64,000 nucleotides of DNA from Lachnospiraceae bacterium (GCA_022845955.1 AP025576.1:1-64000), one strand, 5' to 3'. Shown: positions 53,261-62,116, counted from the stretch's first letter. Notes: generated from the sequence alone by a model not told the origin. Numbers and translations: made by a program.

Positions 53261-53899
53261 ATGCGTATGAAAAAGATGGCAGCAGCAGTTGTGGCAATGG
53301 TTACCGCACTGGCACTTACCGCGTGTGCAGGTGGATTTGATGCCAGCAAGTACGTAAACGGCGTACTGAACAATATTTATCTGGGAGATTCCACGGGATA
53401 TATGGAATTGGTAGAAATCACGGCAGAAGAGGCGAAGGAAGAGTATGAGCAGGGAATCAGTGTAGAGGCAGATTTTTTCCTGCAGTATTACGGGCTGGAC
53501 AGCGTATCTGACGATGTATACCAGCAGATCGTTGACATGTATAAGCAGATTTACAGCAAATCCAAATTCGAAGTGAAGGAAGCGGTAAAGAACGGTGATG
53601 ATTACAATGTTGAGGTTGTGGTAAGCCCTATTGACGTAATCGTAAACAGTGAAGAAGCGATCAGCACGGCAGTGGATGATTTCGTGGCAAATGCCAATCC
53701 GGATGATTATACCGATGAGCAGGTGCTGAACGATGATCTGGCAAAACTGGTTATCAAGGTTATCAATGATAATATGGCGAACCTGGGATATCAGGCAGAG
53801 AAATCCATCATTGTTAAGGTGGAAAAGGATGCACAGGGCTATTACGGAATCAGTGATGATGCCATCGGCCTGCTGGATCAGGATATGATTGCCTACTGA
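53261..53899 (+). CDS. Hypothetical lipoprotein, 212 aa
   Basis: A secreted lipoprotein not further recognised: basic start, hydrophobic segment and lipobox LTAC with Cys at about position 21, then an alternating helix/strand acidic protein (for example EITAEEAKEEYEQGI and DDYTDEQVLNDD). The shape, with helices and a beta-sheet rather than a repeat, may resemble DUF5105-like proteins common in Lachnospiraceae. A strong promoter precedes it and the GTAACCGT terminator follows, so it is probably monocistronic. Confidence 0.72.
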   Translation: MRMKKMAAAVVAMVTALALTACAGGFDASKYVNGVLNNIYLGDSTGYMELVEITAEEAKEEYEQGISVEADFFLQYYGLDSVSDDVYQQIVDMYKQIYSKSKFEVKEAVKNGDDYNVEVVVSPIDVIVNSEEAISTAVDDFVANANPDDYTDEQVLNDDLAKLVIKVINDNMANLGYQAEKSIIVKVEKDAQGYYGISDDAIGLLDQDMIAY

Positions 53900-53938
53900 G
53901 AATAAATAATTACCAATAACTACATATAAGAAACTTAC

Positions 53939-53976
53939 GTAACCGTACTCTTATTAAGGGCACGGTTACTTTTCTT
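53939..53976 (+). terminator. Terminator after the lipoprotein gene
   Basis: GTAACCGT (53939-53946) pairs with ACGGTTAC (53962-53969), followed by TTTTCTTT. Its outer arms match the GTAACNGT pattern seen at other places in the window. Confidence 0.75.
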
Positions 53977-54039
53977 TAGAAAGACAAATACCATGCTGCG
54001 GCTGCATTCCAAAGGGAAAGGCGGAGAAAAGGAGAAGAT

Positions 54040-54618
54040 ATGGAAAAAATGAGCGCGGGGCAATTCATTGCATTTTTAGGGAAGATAGAAAAACTGAAAT
54101 CGGTCCCCAGGCACTGTGTGACTGCGGACGGTATTGTGGAGAATGTGGCGGCCCATAGCTGGCGGACTGCGGTAATGGCATATTTATTAAAGAATGAACT
54201 GGAAGATACGGATACCGATAAAGTCATCCGTATGTGTCTGCTTCATGATATCGGGGAAGCCTTGACGGGGGATATCCCTGCGTTTGAAAAGACCCGGGAG
54301 AATGAGGCTGCGGAGAAGCTGGCTGTGGACCGGCTCCTTAAAAGCCTGCCGGAATCTTTGTATCAGGAAACCAGCGCCTTATTTGAAGAGATGGAGGCAC
54401 TGGAAACCAGGGAAGCCAGGGTATATAAAGCGCTGGACAAGCTGGAGGCTGTCATACAGCACAACCAGAGCGATATCCGTACCTGGCTGCCTCTGGAATA
54501 CGAACTGCAGAAAACCTATGCGGCAGAGGCGGTAAAAGGGTTCTCCATCCTGGAACGGCTTCAGGAGGAGTGCGTAAGAGAAACGGAGAAAAAAATAGAA
54601 GAATATTCCAGAGAATAA
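54040..54618 (+). CDS. HD-domain 5'-nucleotidase-like phosphohydrolase (YfbR-like)
   Basis: A 192-aa HD protein: AHSWRTAVMAY gives the first His, CLLHDIGEALTGDIPAF the HD pair and the following Asp/Glu. This pattern belongs to YfbR/HDDC2-type 5'-deoxynucleotidases that dephosphorylate nucleoside monophosphates. GGAG precedes the ATG. It is followed by the SigV-like operon but has no clear functional link to it. Confidence 0.9.
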   Translation: MEKMSAGQFIAFLGKIEKLKSVPRHCVTADGIVENVAAHSWRTAVMAYLLKNELEDTDTDKVIRMCLLHDIGEALTGDIPAFEKTRENEAAEKLAVDRLLKSLPESLYQETSALFEEMEALETREARVYKALDKLEAVIQHNQSDIRTWLPLEYELQKTYAAEAVKGFSILERLQEECVRETEKKIEEYSRE

Positions 54619-54630
54619 AATGACGTTCAT

Positions 54631-54659
54631 CCAAACTTTTTATAAACCCTGCCCATCTA
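54631..54659 (+). promoter_or_regulatory. ECF-type promoter of the SigV/RsiV operon
   Basis: CCAAAC (54631-54636), 17 bases, CATCTA (54654-54659). It resembles an ECF promoter of the AAC...CGTC type and would suit autoregulation by the encoded sigma factor. Confidence 0.35.
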
Positions 54660-54783
54660 TAGTATGAAAGGAAACGTTGTACAACGGTCCAATCGTAAAA
54701 GCCGCCGCATAAGCTCAGGCTTTCACGATAATCATAAGGGTATTCCAATCAGGACATACGCCCGCATACAGGAGGAGATTAAT

Positions 54784-55296
54784 ATGAAGCAGGATATATA
54801 TGACCTGACAGTGGCCTATATCCTGGAAAACCAGGAGAAATGTTATCGTTTGGCCTATAGTTATGTGCAGGACAGGGACAGCGCTTTGGATGTGGTGCAG
54901 AATGCCATATGCCAGGCACTGGAGAAGTGCTGGGGGATTCGGAACAGGGCGGCAATAAAAACGTGGTTTTACCGGATTGTGGTTAATGAGGCGCTGCAGT
55001 ATCTTCGTAAAAATAAGAAGGAAATCAGCACCGAACCATCGGAAATGCGAGAAGAACCGTATCAGGAAGAGGGCTTCGGAAAGGCGGACATGGAGTCAAA
55101 CGAAGTCTACGAAGAAATACAGAAGCTTCCGGAGGAAATGAAGACGGTAATCATCCTTCGTTTCTACGAGGAGCTAAGCCTTCAGGAAATATCCGATGTG
55201 ACTAAAACAAATTTAAGTACTGTGAAATCACGGTTATATGCTGCTCTTAAAAAACTGCAAAAAGGTTTGGAGGAGATCAATTATGAGAAAGCCTGA
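54784..55296 (+). CDS. sigV: ECF sigma factor, SigV-like
   Basis: A 170-aa sigma factor with region 2 (YVQDRDSALDVVQNAICQALEK) and region 4 (ELSLQEISDVTKTNLSTVKSRLY). Its immediate partner is a DUF3298/RsiV-type anti-sigma factor, so it belongs to the SigV group, which in Bacillus and Clostridioides responds to lysozyme. AGGAGGAG precedes the ATG at 54784; the open frame to 54664 is leader. The downstream anti-sigma gene overlaps by 14 bases, giving translational coupling. Confidence 0.88.
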   Translation: MKQDIYDLTVAYILENQEKCYRLAYSYVQDRDSALDVVQNAICQALEKCWGIRNRAAIKTWFYRIVVNEALQYLRKNKKEISTEPSEMREEPYQEEGFGKADMESNEVYEEIQKLPEEMKTVIILRFYEELSLQEISDVTKTNLSTVKSRLYAALKKLQKGLEEINYEKA

Positions 55297-56218
55297 AGAT
55301 GGAAAAAAAGTATATGATAATATAGAAATCCCGGAAGAATTAAGGGATGTGGTAAACGGTGCCATCCGTTCTGTGGACAAGGAAAAATCGCTAAAAAAGC
55401 ATCGGTCACGAGGTATCGTGAAAACCTTCAGGTATTGCGGTACAGCCGCGGCAGTGCTTCTCGTATGTATGACCATCGGTCTAAACACAAATGAAGTGTT
55501 TGCAAAGGAAATGAGTGAGCTTCCTATTATAGGTTCCCTTGCCAGAGTCTTGACCATCCGTTCCTATCATGAAAAGGATGAAGGGCATGATATTAAAGTG
55601 AATGTGCCGGAAATCCAGTTGGAAGAGACACCGTCGGATAATACGGATACGCAGAAGGAAACCTTTGTGGGAGATATCAACCAGGAAATCCAGAATATTG
55701 TGGACAATTATGTGGCGGAAGCAAAACAGAAATTTGCAGAATACAAAGAGGCCTTTTTTGCCACAGGAGGAACCGAAGAGGAATGGGGAGACCGGGATAT
55801 CGCCGTTAATGTGGATTATGAGGTGAAATATCAGCAGGGTAATATCCTTTCCATGGTATTAACTACGGATGAGGCATGGGTGGCCGCATACGGAGTCCGC
55901 TATTATTACAATCTGGATCTGTCCCGGGACAGACAGCTCACCCTGCAGGATCTTCTGGGTGAAAATTATGTGGAAATTGCAAATGAAAGCATTCTGCGGC
56001 AGATGGAGGAAAGAGATGCGGCAGATGAAAATGTCATTTACTGGGGAATCGGAAAGGCAGCGGAGGATGATATGGTGGAAGGTTTCCAGAGTGTGGATGA
56101 GAATACGAAATTTTATATTAATAAGGATGGAAATCCTGTTGTATGCTTTGAGAAGTACGAAGTGGCGCCCGGATATATGGGCTTCCAGGAATTTGAAATA
56201 GATAAACCGGCGGAATAA
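55283..56218 (+). CDS. rsiV: RsiV-like anti-sigma factor (DUF3298)
   Basis: A 311-aa protein with a short cytoplasmic N-terminus that would hold the sigma factor, a membrane helix (about 55-73, RYCGTAAAVLLVCM) and a large outer domain with DUF4163/DUF3298-like features (DIAVNVDYEVKYQQGNILSM and YMGFQEFEIDK at the end). In RsiV the outer domain binds lysozyme and the protein is then cleaved by signal peptidase and a site-2 protease, freeing SigV. GGAGGAG precedes the ATG at 55283. Confidence 0.88.
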   Translation: MRKPEDGKKVYDNIEIPEELRDVVNGAIRSVDKEKSLKKHRSRGIVKTFRYCGTAAAVLLVCMTIGLNTNEVFAKEMSELPIIGSLARVLTIRSYHEKDEGHDIKVNVPEIQLEETPSDNTDTQKETFVGDINQEIQNIVDNYVAEAKQKFAEYKEAFFATGGTEEEWGDRDIAVNVDYEVKYQQGNILSMVLTTDEAWVAAYGVRYYYNLDLSRDRQLTLQDLLGENYVEIANESILRQMEERDAADENVIYWGIGKAAEDDMVEGFQSVDENTKFYINKDGNPVVCFEKYEVAPGYMGFQEFEIDKPAE

Positions 56219-56248
56219 CAGGAAGGATGCCTTCTTCCTCCGCGACTC

Positions 56249-56274
56249 GAGACAGGTCTGTACAGACCTGTCTC
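56249..56274. repeat. Perfect 26-base palindrome between convergent genes
   Basis: GAGACAGGTCTGT followed by its exact complement ACAGACCTGTCTC. The core AGACAGGTCTG resembles the core of the GTAAC repeats at 39695 and 45291. It lies between the RsiV gene and the convergent HAAS gene. Confidence 0.65.
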
Positions 56275-56290
56275 AATTGTTGTGTTATGG

Positions 56291-57439
56291 TTACGCTTCC
56301 TTCTTTTTCTTTTTTTCTTTCTTTTGTTCCTTTTCCATCGTATCCAGAATGGAGCACAGCAGATGCCTGAAAACGGATGCCAGGGGCCATATCAGCCAGC
56401 TGGTGGACCAGGATCCGAACAGAAAACTCCAAATAAAATAAATACAGGTGACCAGCGGCCAGTAAACGGAAAGGATCAGGGAGATGGTCTGGCCCGCCTG
56501 ACCGGAAGAAACCGTATATTTTTTCCTGCTTTTTCCCTTTTTCTTTTTTTCCTGCAGCAGCATTTTATAAAGATCCTCTTCCGTCCCTGCCGTTATAAAA
56601 AGATAAACGGCTATGGAAATAAACAAAAACAGGAAGAAAATGCCGATGGTTCCGCCAAATTGATCTCCCAGTGGGGTGTTTTCACCAAGCTGGGAAAGGG
56701 CGATCAGGGTAAAAGGGGAAATGACGCACAGTACAACACCAACCGTCATGATAACCGCACACTGCGGCTGGAAATCCGCCTGCATTTGGGCAATAAAGTC
56801 CTGCAGGGAAGGGCTGATAATCAGGTTGGAGTGCTTCAGGAATTTGTACTGTTCCAGCCTGGCGCTTCCATAAATCAGCATTCCAAGCCCGGCGGCAAGG
56901 CAGAGGAAAAGAGGAAGCAGCATCAGCAGGGAATGGATCCGGGATAATTTCGATAAAACAGTGACTTCGCTGCTGTTGGGAGCAAGCAGCCCGCTGGTGA
57001 GAATCAGGAAAGCCGGGCCCATAATGCATAGGGCGGTTCCGATCCCTACCAGGCGGTTATATCTGCGGTAGTCACCGATAACCTGCTCCAGCTGTTCCCG
57101 GGATAAGAAAATGTCTCCGGATTCATAGCTTTCATAGGGTTCCTCTTGTCCCGGATACGCAGAATGACCATATTGCTGCCATTCCTGGCTGTTTTCCTCC
57201 CGGGGGGCTTCCTGCGTACCCTTCGCAGCCTTCAGTCCCAGTTCTTCGATCAGTTCATCAATGTTGCCGAACTCGGATATAACGATTCCGATGGCTTCGT
57301 TTTCCGATTTCCCTTCTTTTTTCAGTTCTTCGTATTTATCCTCCATCGTGTGGAGCATGTCGTTTTCCAGCTTCATGATTTCAGGAGTCCCCGGAAGCCG
57401 GGCAAACATATTCTCAAGATAAATTCGTATGGTATCCAT
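56291..57439 (-). CDS. HAAS/permease-prefix membrane protein
   Basis: A 382-aa protein. Residues 1-75 form the HAAS/permease-prefix helical domain (LENMFARLPGTPEIMKLEND, EELKKEGKSENEAIGIVI), which binds PadR-type regulators in similar two-gene units. A linker, then six or more membrane helices and a lysine-rich tail (KKEKKKKKEA) follow. The PadR gene is encoded just upstream, 12 bases away, so the pair is a typical PadR-HAAS module. Function unknown; it probably acts in envelope stress sensing. Confidence 0.82.
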   Translation of the reverse strand: MDTIRIYLENMFARLPGTPEIMKLENDMLHTMEDKYEELKKEGKSENEAIGIVISEFGNIDELIEELGLKAAKGTQEAPREENSQEWQQYGHSAYPGQEEPYESYESGDIFLSREQLEQVIGDYRRYNRLVGIGTALCIMGPAFLILTSGLLAPNSSEVTVLSKLSRIHSLLMLLPLFLCLAAGLGMLIYGSARLEQYKFLKHSNLIISPSLQDFIAQMQADFQPQCAVIMTVGVVLCVISPFTLIALSQLGENTPLGDQFGGTIGIFFLFLFISIAVYLFITAGTEEDLYKMLLQEKKKKGKSRKKYTVSSGQAGQTISLILSVYWPLVTCIYFIWSFLFGSWSTSWLIWPLASVFRHLLCSILDTMEKEQKKEKKKKKEA

Positions 57440-57451
57440 AATAATCCTTTC

Positions 57452-57775
57452 TTACAGCCGTATAAACTGTTCCACTACTTCCTTGGTTACTTTCCACTCT
57501 TCACATTTTTCCTTGTAATAAATCCTCCCGCTCTCCGTAATCCGGTAGTAGGTACGCCGTTTCCCGTTGGTTTCATCTCCATAGAAGGATTCGATATAGC
57601 CGTTTCTTTCCAGCCTGGTAAAGGCGGAATATAAGGTTGTTTCTTTAATACTGTATTTATCCCCGGAACGTTCTCTTATGTGTTTGGATATTTCATATCC
57701 GTACGAGGGGCCGTCCAGCAGATGGAAAAGAATGAAGGTATCATTGTAGCCACGGATGATATCACTGCTTATCAA
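57452..57775 (-). CDS. PadR-family transcriptional regulator
   Basis: A 107-aa winged-helix protein (GPSYGYEISKHIRERS, TLYSAFTRLERNGYIES, RRTYYRITESGR) of the small PadR subfamily. The frame is open to 57808, but AAAGGAG is spaced eight bases from TTG at 57775, giving MISSDIIRGYNDT. The operator-like palindrome GACGTACTACGTC lies between the promoter and this start, consistent with autorepression together with the downstream HAAS gene. Confidence 0.86.
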   Translation of the reverse strand: MISSDIIRGYNDTFILFHLLDGPSYGYEISKHIRERSGDKYSIKETTLYSAFTRLERNGYIESFYGDETNGKRRTYYRITESGRIYYKEKCEEWKVTKEVVEQFIRL

Positions 57776-57824
57776 CTCATCAGCTCCTTTTCCCGCAGGC
57801 GGACACACAAAAATTACTCCGTCT

Positions 57825-57880
57825 GACGTACTACGTCTGTCGTGGTAATTACAGTATAGCAGGTTATCTCACGATGTCAA
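57825..57880 (-). promoter_or_regulatory. PadR promoter and operator
   Basis: On the minus strand TTGACA (57880-57875), 16 bases, TATACT (57858-57853) with an extended TGC forms a strong promoter. Just downstream is the palindrome GACGTA-C-TACGTC (57825-57837), a likely PadR operator where binding would block transcription. Confidence 0.7.
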
Positions 57881-57943
57881 TCATTTACAGAGCTTTTACA
57901 AGATTTTGAAGTTGTTGTGATAGTTGGAGGGAATAGGGATTGT

Positions 57944-57990
57944 TATAATTTGGTTGTTTATCAGAAAAAAACGGTTAACGGAAGAAAGGA
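57944..57990 (+). promoter_or_regulatory. Promoter and ribosome-binding site upstream of the truncated phnX
   Basis: TGTTATAAT (extended -10, TATAAT at 57944-57949) lies upstream of AAGAAAGGA (57982-57990), six bases before the GTG at 57997. The truncated gene therefore still has expression signals. Confidence 0.5.
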
Positions 57991-57996
57991 ACGACG

Positions 57997-58740
57997 GTGG
58001 ATTATGGATGTTTTGCACCCGTACAGGCTTTTGCGGAGGTGTTCCGGGCATTTGGAATCGAACCGGAGATGGAAGAGGTAAGAAAACCTATGGGGATGCT
58101 GAAGCGTGATCATATCAAGGCCATGCTGGAGATGCCCAGAATCCGTGGTTTATGGATAGAAACATACAAAAAACCCGCTGAAGAAGAGGATATTGACCGG
58201 CTTTACCGGCTTTTTGAAGGAAAACTGATGGGTATCCTGGAGAATTTCACCGACGTTAAGCCGGGCGTGCTGGAAACGGTGAAGGCCCTGCGGGAAAAGG
58301 GAATCCCTGTGGGATCCACCACCGGCTATACGGATCAAATGATGGAAATAGTCACCCAAAAAGCGGAGGAACACGGATATAAGCCGGATGCCTGGTTTTC
58401 GCCGGACAGCACCCACAAACGGGGAAGGCCTTATCCTTATATGATATACAGAAATATGGAAGCCTTTGCCGTATCCTGCGCCGCCGGCGTCGTGAAGGTG
58501 GGGGATACGGTCTCCGATATCAAAGAAGGGAAAAATGCCGGTGTTTTTTCCGTAGGAATTATTGAGGGCAGCTCCGAAATGGGGCTTGGCAGGGATGAGT
58601 TTGAGAGGCTTTCTGCGGAAGAAAAAAAACGGAGGACGGCACTGGTAAGGGAGAAATACCGATCAGCCGGAGCCGATGCCGTTATCGGCAGCATGCAAGA
58701 GCTGATGCCCCTGCTGGAGTCTGTTTTTCTAATCGGCTGA
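57997..58740 (+). pseudogene. phnX: phnX homologue lacking the catalytic N-terminus
   Basis: A 247-codon frame strongly similar to phosphonoacetaldehyde hydrolase: VDYGCFAPVQAF, RKPMGMLKRDH with the Schiff-base Lys, GSTTGYT, GRPYPYMIY and VKVGDTVSDIKEG. Intact members start about a dozen residues earlier with DWAGTTVDYG, whose Asp is the nucleophile. Here the in-frame codons before the GTG read GTT but then RKK and a TAA stop, and no other upstream frame encodes the missing residues. The breakpoint lies exactly inside the DWAGTT motif. It may still be translated from GTG but should be inactive as a hydrolase. No other phosphonate genes are near. Confidence 0.75.
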
Positions 58741-58802
58741 ACAGGCGGATAAGGGACTCCTTCCCGGAGACATGGTGAAAAAGGACGGGAAGAAGGCTGC
58801 GT

Positions 58803-59675
58803 TTATCCGGCAGCCTTCCGGCGGCCTGCCGGGCGCCGGCGTTCCTTCTTCTTACCCCGCTTCATGAGAAAGAGTACCAAAAGCAGGGAAAGGACATTGG
58901 AAAGCACGATACGCAGTATCTGAAGCTCATCGGTACCCGTATCGGTAACCACATGCAGGGAATTGCTGATAAAATTATTGAAAAAATGCTCGAATATGCC
59001 GGTCCATAGGGTTCCTGTGAGGGTAACGCACAGGCCCCATTCAAAGCCAAGGATACCGGCAAGTATGATATAACCGATCCCCATAAGGAAGGCGGCCCCC
59101 ACGGTGAGGCTGCCTTCTCTGACCCATACCACGACGGTAACCAGATGCCAGATGCCGAAGAGAAGCGCCTGCAGCAGATTGGCATTCCGGGAAGAGAACG
59201 CCCTCCGCCCGAGCTTGAAAAGCAATCCCCGGAAAAGCCCTTCCTCCGCCGCCACATTAATCACGTTTCCCAGAATACATATGAGAATTGCAGAAAAGGA
59301 AATGCCGGTGACCGTTTGATCCGAAAGGGAAAAGCTGGAGATAAAGAATGAAAGGCGCGGGGATTTTCCCATAAGAAGAAGGATGAGGCATTCTGCCAGA
59401 TAGGAAACCGCAAAAGTGCCAATTCCCAGGGAAAACCCCAGAATAAGACCTCTTTTCAGCCCGTTCAGCCGAAAGCCAATGCTTTTCCAGGAGAGCTTCC
59501 TCTCAACCAGGCATTGGGAAATGACAAGAAGCGCAAAAATTTTACAGAAGATATTTTCGGCAAGGAAGGTTTCATCCGTTTTAAGCACAAGGAACTCAAA
59601 ATCCTTGGCGGCGGAACAAAGAATAAATACAAACAAAATGTAGAGAATCGAGCGCTTTTGTTTTCTGGTCAGCAT
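58803..59675 (-). CDS. CPBP-family intramembrane metalloprotease
   Basis: A 290-aa membrane protein with eight helices and the CPBP/Abi motifs AAEEGLFRG, FGIWHL and FEHFFNNF. The frame is open to 59768 inside the TetR gene, but CAGGAG lies before the ATG at 59675, which overlaps the TetR stop (ATGCTGA). It is thus translationally coupled to and probably controlled by the TetR regulator. A possible role is immunity or membrane-peptide processing. A basic C-terminal tail (KKKERRRPAGRRK) is present. Confidence 0.86.
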   Translation of the reverse strand: MLTRKQKRSILYILFVFILCSAAKDFEFLVLKTDETFLAENIFCKIFALLVISQCLVERKLSWKSIGFRLNGLKRGLILGFSLGIGTFAVSYLAECLILLLMGKSPRLSFFISSFSLSDQTVTGISFSAILICILGNVINVAAEEGLFRGLLFKLGRRAFSSRNANLLQALLFGIWHLVTVVVWVREGSLTVGAAFLMGIGYIILAGILGFEWGLCVTLTGTLWTGIFEHFFNNFISNSLHVVTDTGTDELQILRIVLSNVLSLLLVLFLMKRGKKKERRRPAGRRKAAG

Positions 59676-60268
59676 ATCGGCTCCTGTTCCGATACTCCCA
59701 ACAGCTTCTTTATCTGGTGATAAATTCCTGTGAGCATCTCTTCTGTTATTGGCATCACTTCCCTGCATATTTTCATTCCTTCTATCATAAAAAGGATAGC
59801 GGCTGCAGTTTCTTTGGGGTTACCCGGATGGAATTCCCCCGTTTTGGTTCCATAGGCGAGCAGAGCGAGAAGAACCGCTTCGCCTCTTGCGTATTGCTTT
59901 GACAGGAAAGAGGAATCCTCCGTATCCCTGGATTCCAGGCAGAATTCATAAATGGCCCCGTACAGCCCCGGTTTCCTGTCCCGTATGTTTCCCAGCTGGG
60001 AAAACAGATAATCCTCCAGAAGTACCCGGGCGGAGGCACCTGCGTCCATGCCCTCCCCGTCGTGCTGCTCCCTGTCCTCCTGAAAGCTCTGCAGCAGATC
60101 GGAAAAAAGGGAAGGCTTATCCTTATAATGGCGGTAAAGACCGCCCTTGCTTAATCCGCTGGCCCGGCAGATATCCTGCATGGTAACCGCTTTGTACCCA
60201 TATCTGATAAACAGAGGGCAGGCGCAGTCCAGAATATGCCTGCGGGTCAGAGTACCTTTTTCACCCAT
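59669..60268 (-). CDS. TetR/AcrR-family transcriptional regulator
   Basis: A 199-aa regulator with the N-terminal TetR helix-turn-helix (RRHILDCACPLFIRYGYKAV, TMQDICRASGLSKGGLYRHYKDK, two segments) and a helical ligand-binding domain. GGAG is eight bases before the ATG at 60268; 25 further codons upstream are open. A perfect 24-base palindrome overlaps its promoter, so it is probably autorepressed and controls the coupled CPBP gene. The ligand is unknown. Confidence 0.9.
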   Translation of the reverse strand: MGEKGTLTRRHILDCACPLFIRYGYKAVTMQDICRASGLSKGGLYRHYKDKPSLFSDLLQSFQEDREQHDGEGMDAGASARVLLEDYLFSQLGNIRDRKPGLYGAIYEFCLESRDTEDSSFLSKQYARGEAVLLALLAYGTKTGEFHPGNPKETAAAILFMIEGMKICREVMPITEEMLTGIYHQIKKLLGVSEQEPIC

Positions 60269-60286
60269 GGAAAATACTCCTTTTAT

Positions 60287-60320
60287 AAAAGCGACTATGT
60301 AGTCGCTTTTGTTTATTATA
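60287..60320 (-). promoter_or_regulatory. TetR operator and promoter
   Basis: AAAAGCGACTA, TG, TAGTCGCTTTT (60287-60310) is a perfect palindrome of the GCGACT...AGTCGC type used by AcrR/QacR-like regulators. TATAAT on the minus strand (60320-60315) is immediately upstream, so binding would block transcription of the TetR-CPBP operon. Confidence 0.75.
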
Positions 60321-60391
60321 AAGGCAGGAGGCGCAAAAGTCAACCGGGGATAAAAAGTGACGGGAAGAAAGTAACGATTGTATGAGGCCTG

Positions 60392-62116
60392 CTATTCCAT
60401 GTAACCGCCCTTCATGGGGGAAACGGCATGTTCGGAGTAGATTTTCAGCACGCCTTTTTTATATTTGGGTTCCCGGGGCTGCAGGTTCTTTTTCCGTTCC
60501 GAAAGAATCCGATCCACTTCCTCCGGGGGAAGTTCCCGCCCTTTTATGCCTGTAATTTCCAGGATCCGTTCGGGAATGTCGATGCGGATGAGATCGCCCT
60601 CTTCTACCAAAGCGATAGGGCCGCCTTCTGCGGCTTCCGGGGAGATATGGCCGATTGCCGGGCCTTTGGAAGCGCCGGAGAAACGCCCGTCGGTGATCAG
60701 GGCAATGGATTTGCCAAGCTCCGGATCGGAGGAAATGGCTTCCGTGGTATAGAACATTTCCGGCATGCCGGATCCCTTCGGGCCTTCATAGCGGATAAAT
60801 ACCGCATCGCCGGGATGGATGCTGCCGGAAAGTATGGCCGCAATAGCATCCTCTTCACAGTCGAAGGGTCTTGCCCTCAGCACCGCCCGGAACATTTCCC
60901 TGGGGACAGCGGAGTGTTTTACCACAGAGCCTTCCGGCGCCAGGTTGCCGCGCAGAACAGCTACGGTGCCGTCGGTGCCGATAGGGGTATTGAAGCTGCG
61001 GATGATATCGGTTGGTTTCAGATTCCATTTTTCCAAATAGGTATGGCTGCGATCATAAAAGCCATTCTGTTTCAGCTCTTCCAGGTTTTCTCCCAGTGTT
61101 TTACCGGTAACGGTCATGACATCCAGATGAAGCATGGATTTGATTTCTTCCATGACAGCCGGGACGCCGCCGGCATAGTAGAAGAACTGAGCGGGCCATT
61201 TGCCTGCAGGACGGATATCCAGCAGATAATGGGCGCCCCTGTGCATGCGGTCGAAGGTGTCCCCGTCTATTTCCAGGCCCAGTTCATGCGCCATGGCAGG
61301 AATATGAAGCAGGGAGTTGGTGGATCCGGATATGGCGGCGTGAACCATGATGGCATTTTCAAAGGACTTCATGGTTACGATATCGCTTACTTTAAGGCCC
61401 AGTCCGGCAAGCTTCATTACCTGCAATCCCGCTTTATAGGCCATTTCCTTCAGTTCCGGGCAGGTTGCCGGCATCAGGGCTGATCCGGGGAGCATAAGGC
61501 CTAATGCTTCCGCCATTATCTGCATGGTGGATGCGGTGCCCATAAAAGAGCAGGCCCCACAGGAAGGGCAGGCGTTATGCTTATAATAGGTCAGCTTTTC
61601 TTCCGTGATTTCGCCCCTCTGGTACATGGCGGAATAGGCCCCGATCTGCTCCAGGGTCAAAAGATCCGGCCCTGCCTCCATAACGCCTCCTGTGATTACT
61701 ATAGAGGGCATATCCAGTCTGGCAAGTCCCATCAGGCAGGCGGGAACGGATTTGTCACAGCTGGCAATGAATACACCGCCGTCAAAGCCGGTGGAATTTC
61801 CATGGATTTCAATCATATTGGCGATCATATCCCGGTGTGCGAGGGAATAATTGATCCCGTCATGTCCCTGGGCAATCCCGTCGCAGATATCGGTGGTATA
61901 GTATCTGGCGCCTCGTCCTCCGGCATCTTTGATTCCGCGCATGGCTTCTTCCACAAACTGGTTCAGGTGGGCGCTCCCCGGATGACTGTCACCGAAGGTG
62001 CTTTCCACCATGATTTGCGGCTTGTCAAGATCGGCTGCTGTCCAGCCCATGCCGAGTTTAAGCGGGTCGTTTTCCGGTGCCAGGGCCCTGACCCGCTGGC
62101 TGTTCCATTCTTTCAT
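60392..62116 (-). CDS. IlvD/EDD-family dehydratase, probably of a sugar acid
   Basis: A 574-aa Fe-S dehydratase. Cluster and cofactor motifs CDKSVPACLMG, CPSCGACSFMGTA and the C-terminal DGRFSGASKGPAIGH are those of the IlvD/EDD superfamily, which includes dihydroxyacid dehydratase, 6-phosphogluconate dehydratase and pentonate/hexonate dehydratases. No ilv genes are nearby; it sits with a FadR-type GntR regulator and a rhamnosidase-like gene, so a sugar-acid substrate is more likely. AGGAGGA precedes the ATG at 62116; the frame is open 17 codons further. Confidence 0.87.
   Translation of the reverse strand: MKEWNSQRVRALAPENDPLKLGMGWTAADLDKPQIMVESTFGDSHPGSAHLNQFVEEAMRGIKDAGGRGARYYTTDICDGIAQGHDGINYSLAHRDMIANMIEIHGNSTGFDGGVFIASCDKSVPACLMGLARLDMPSIVITGGVMEAGPDLLTLEQIGAYSAMYQRGEITEEKLTYYKHNACPSCGACSFMGTASTMQIMAEALGLMLPGSALMPATCPELKEMAYKAGLQVMKLAGLGLKVSDIVTMKSFENAIMVHAAISGSTNSLLHIPAMAHELGLEIDGDTFDRMHRGAHYLLDIRPAGKWPAQFFYYAGGVPAVMEEIKSMLHLDVMTVTGKTLGENLEELKQNGFYDRSHTYLEKWNLKPTDIIRSFNTPIGTDGTVAVLRGNLAPEGSVVKHSAVPREMFRAVLRARPFDCEEDAIAAILSGSIHPGDAVFIRYEGPKGSGMPEMFYTTEAISSDPELGKSIALITDGRFSGASKGPAIGHISPEAAEGGPIALVEEGDLIRIDIPERILEITGIKGRELPPEEVDRILSERKKNLQPREPKYKKGVLKIYSEHAVSPMKGGYME

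Noticed and set aside
60428..61483. 351-codon plus frame opposite the dehydratase gene
   Set aside because: Shadow of the IlvD/EDD gene, which has clear Fe-S motifs.
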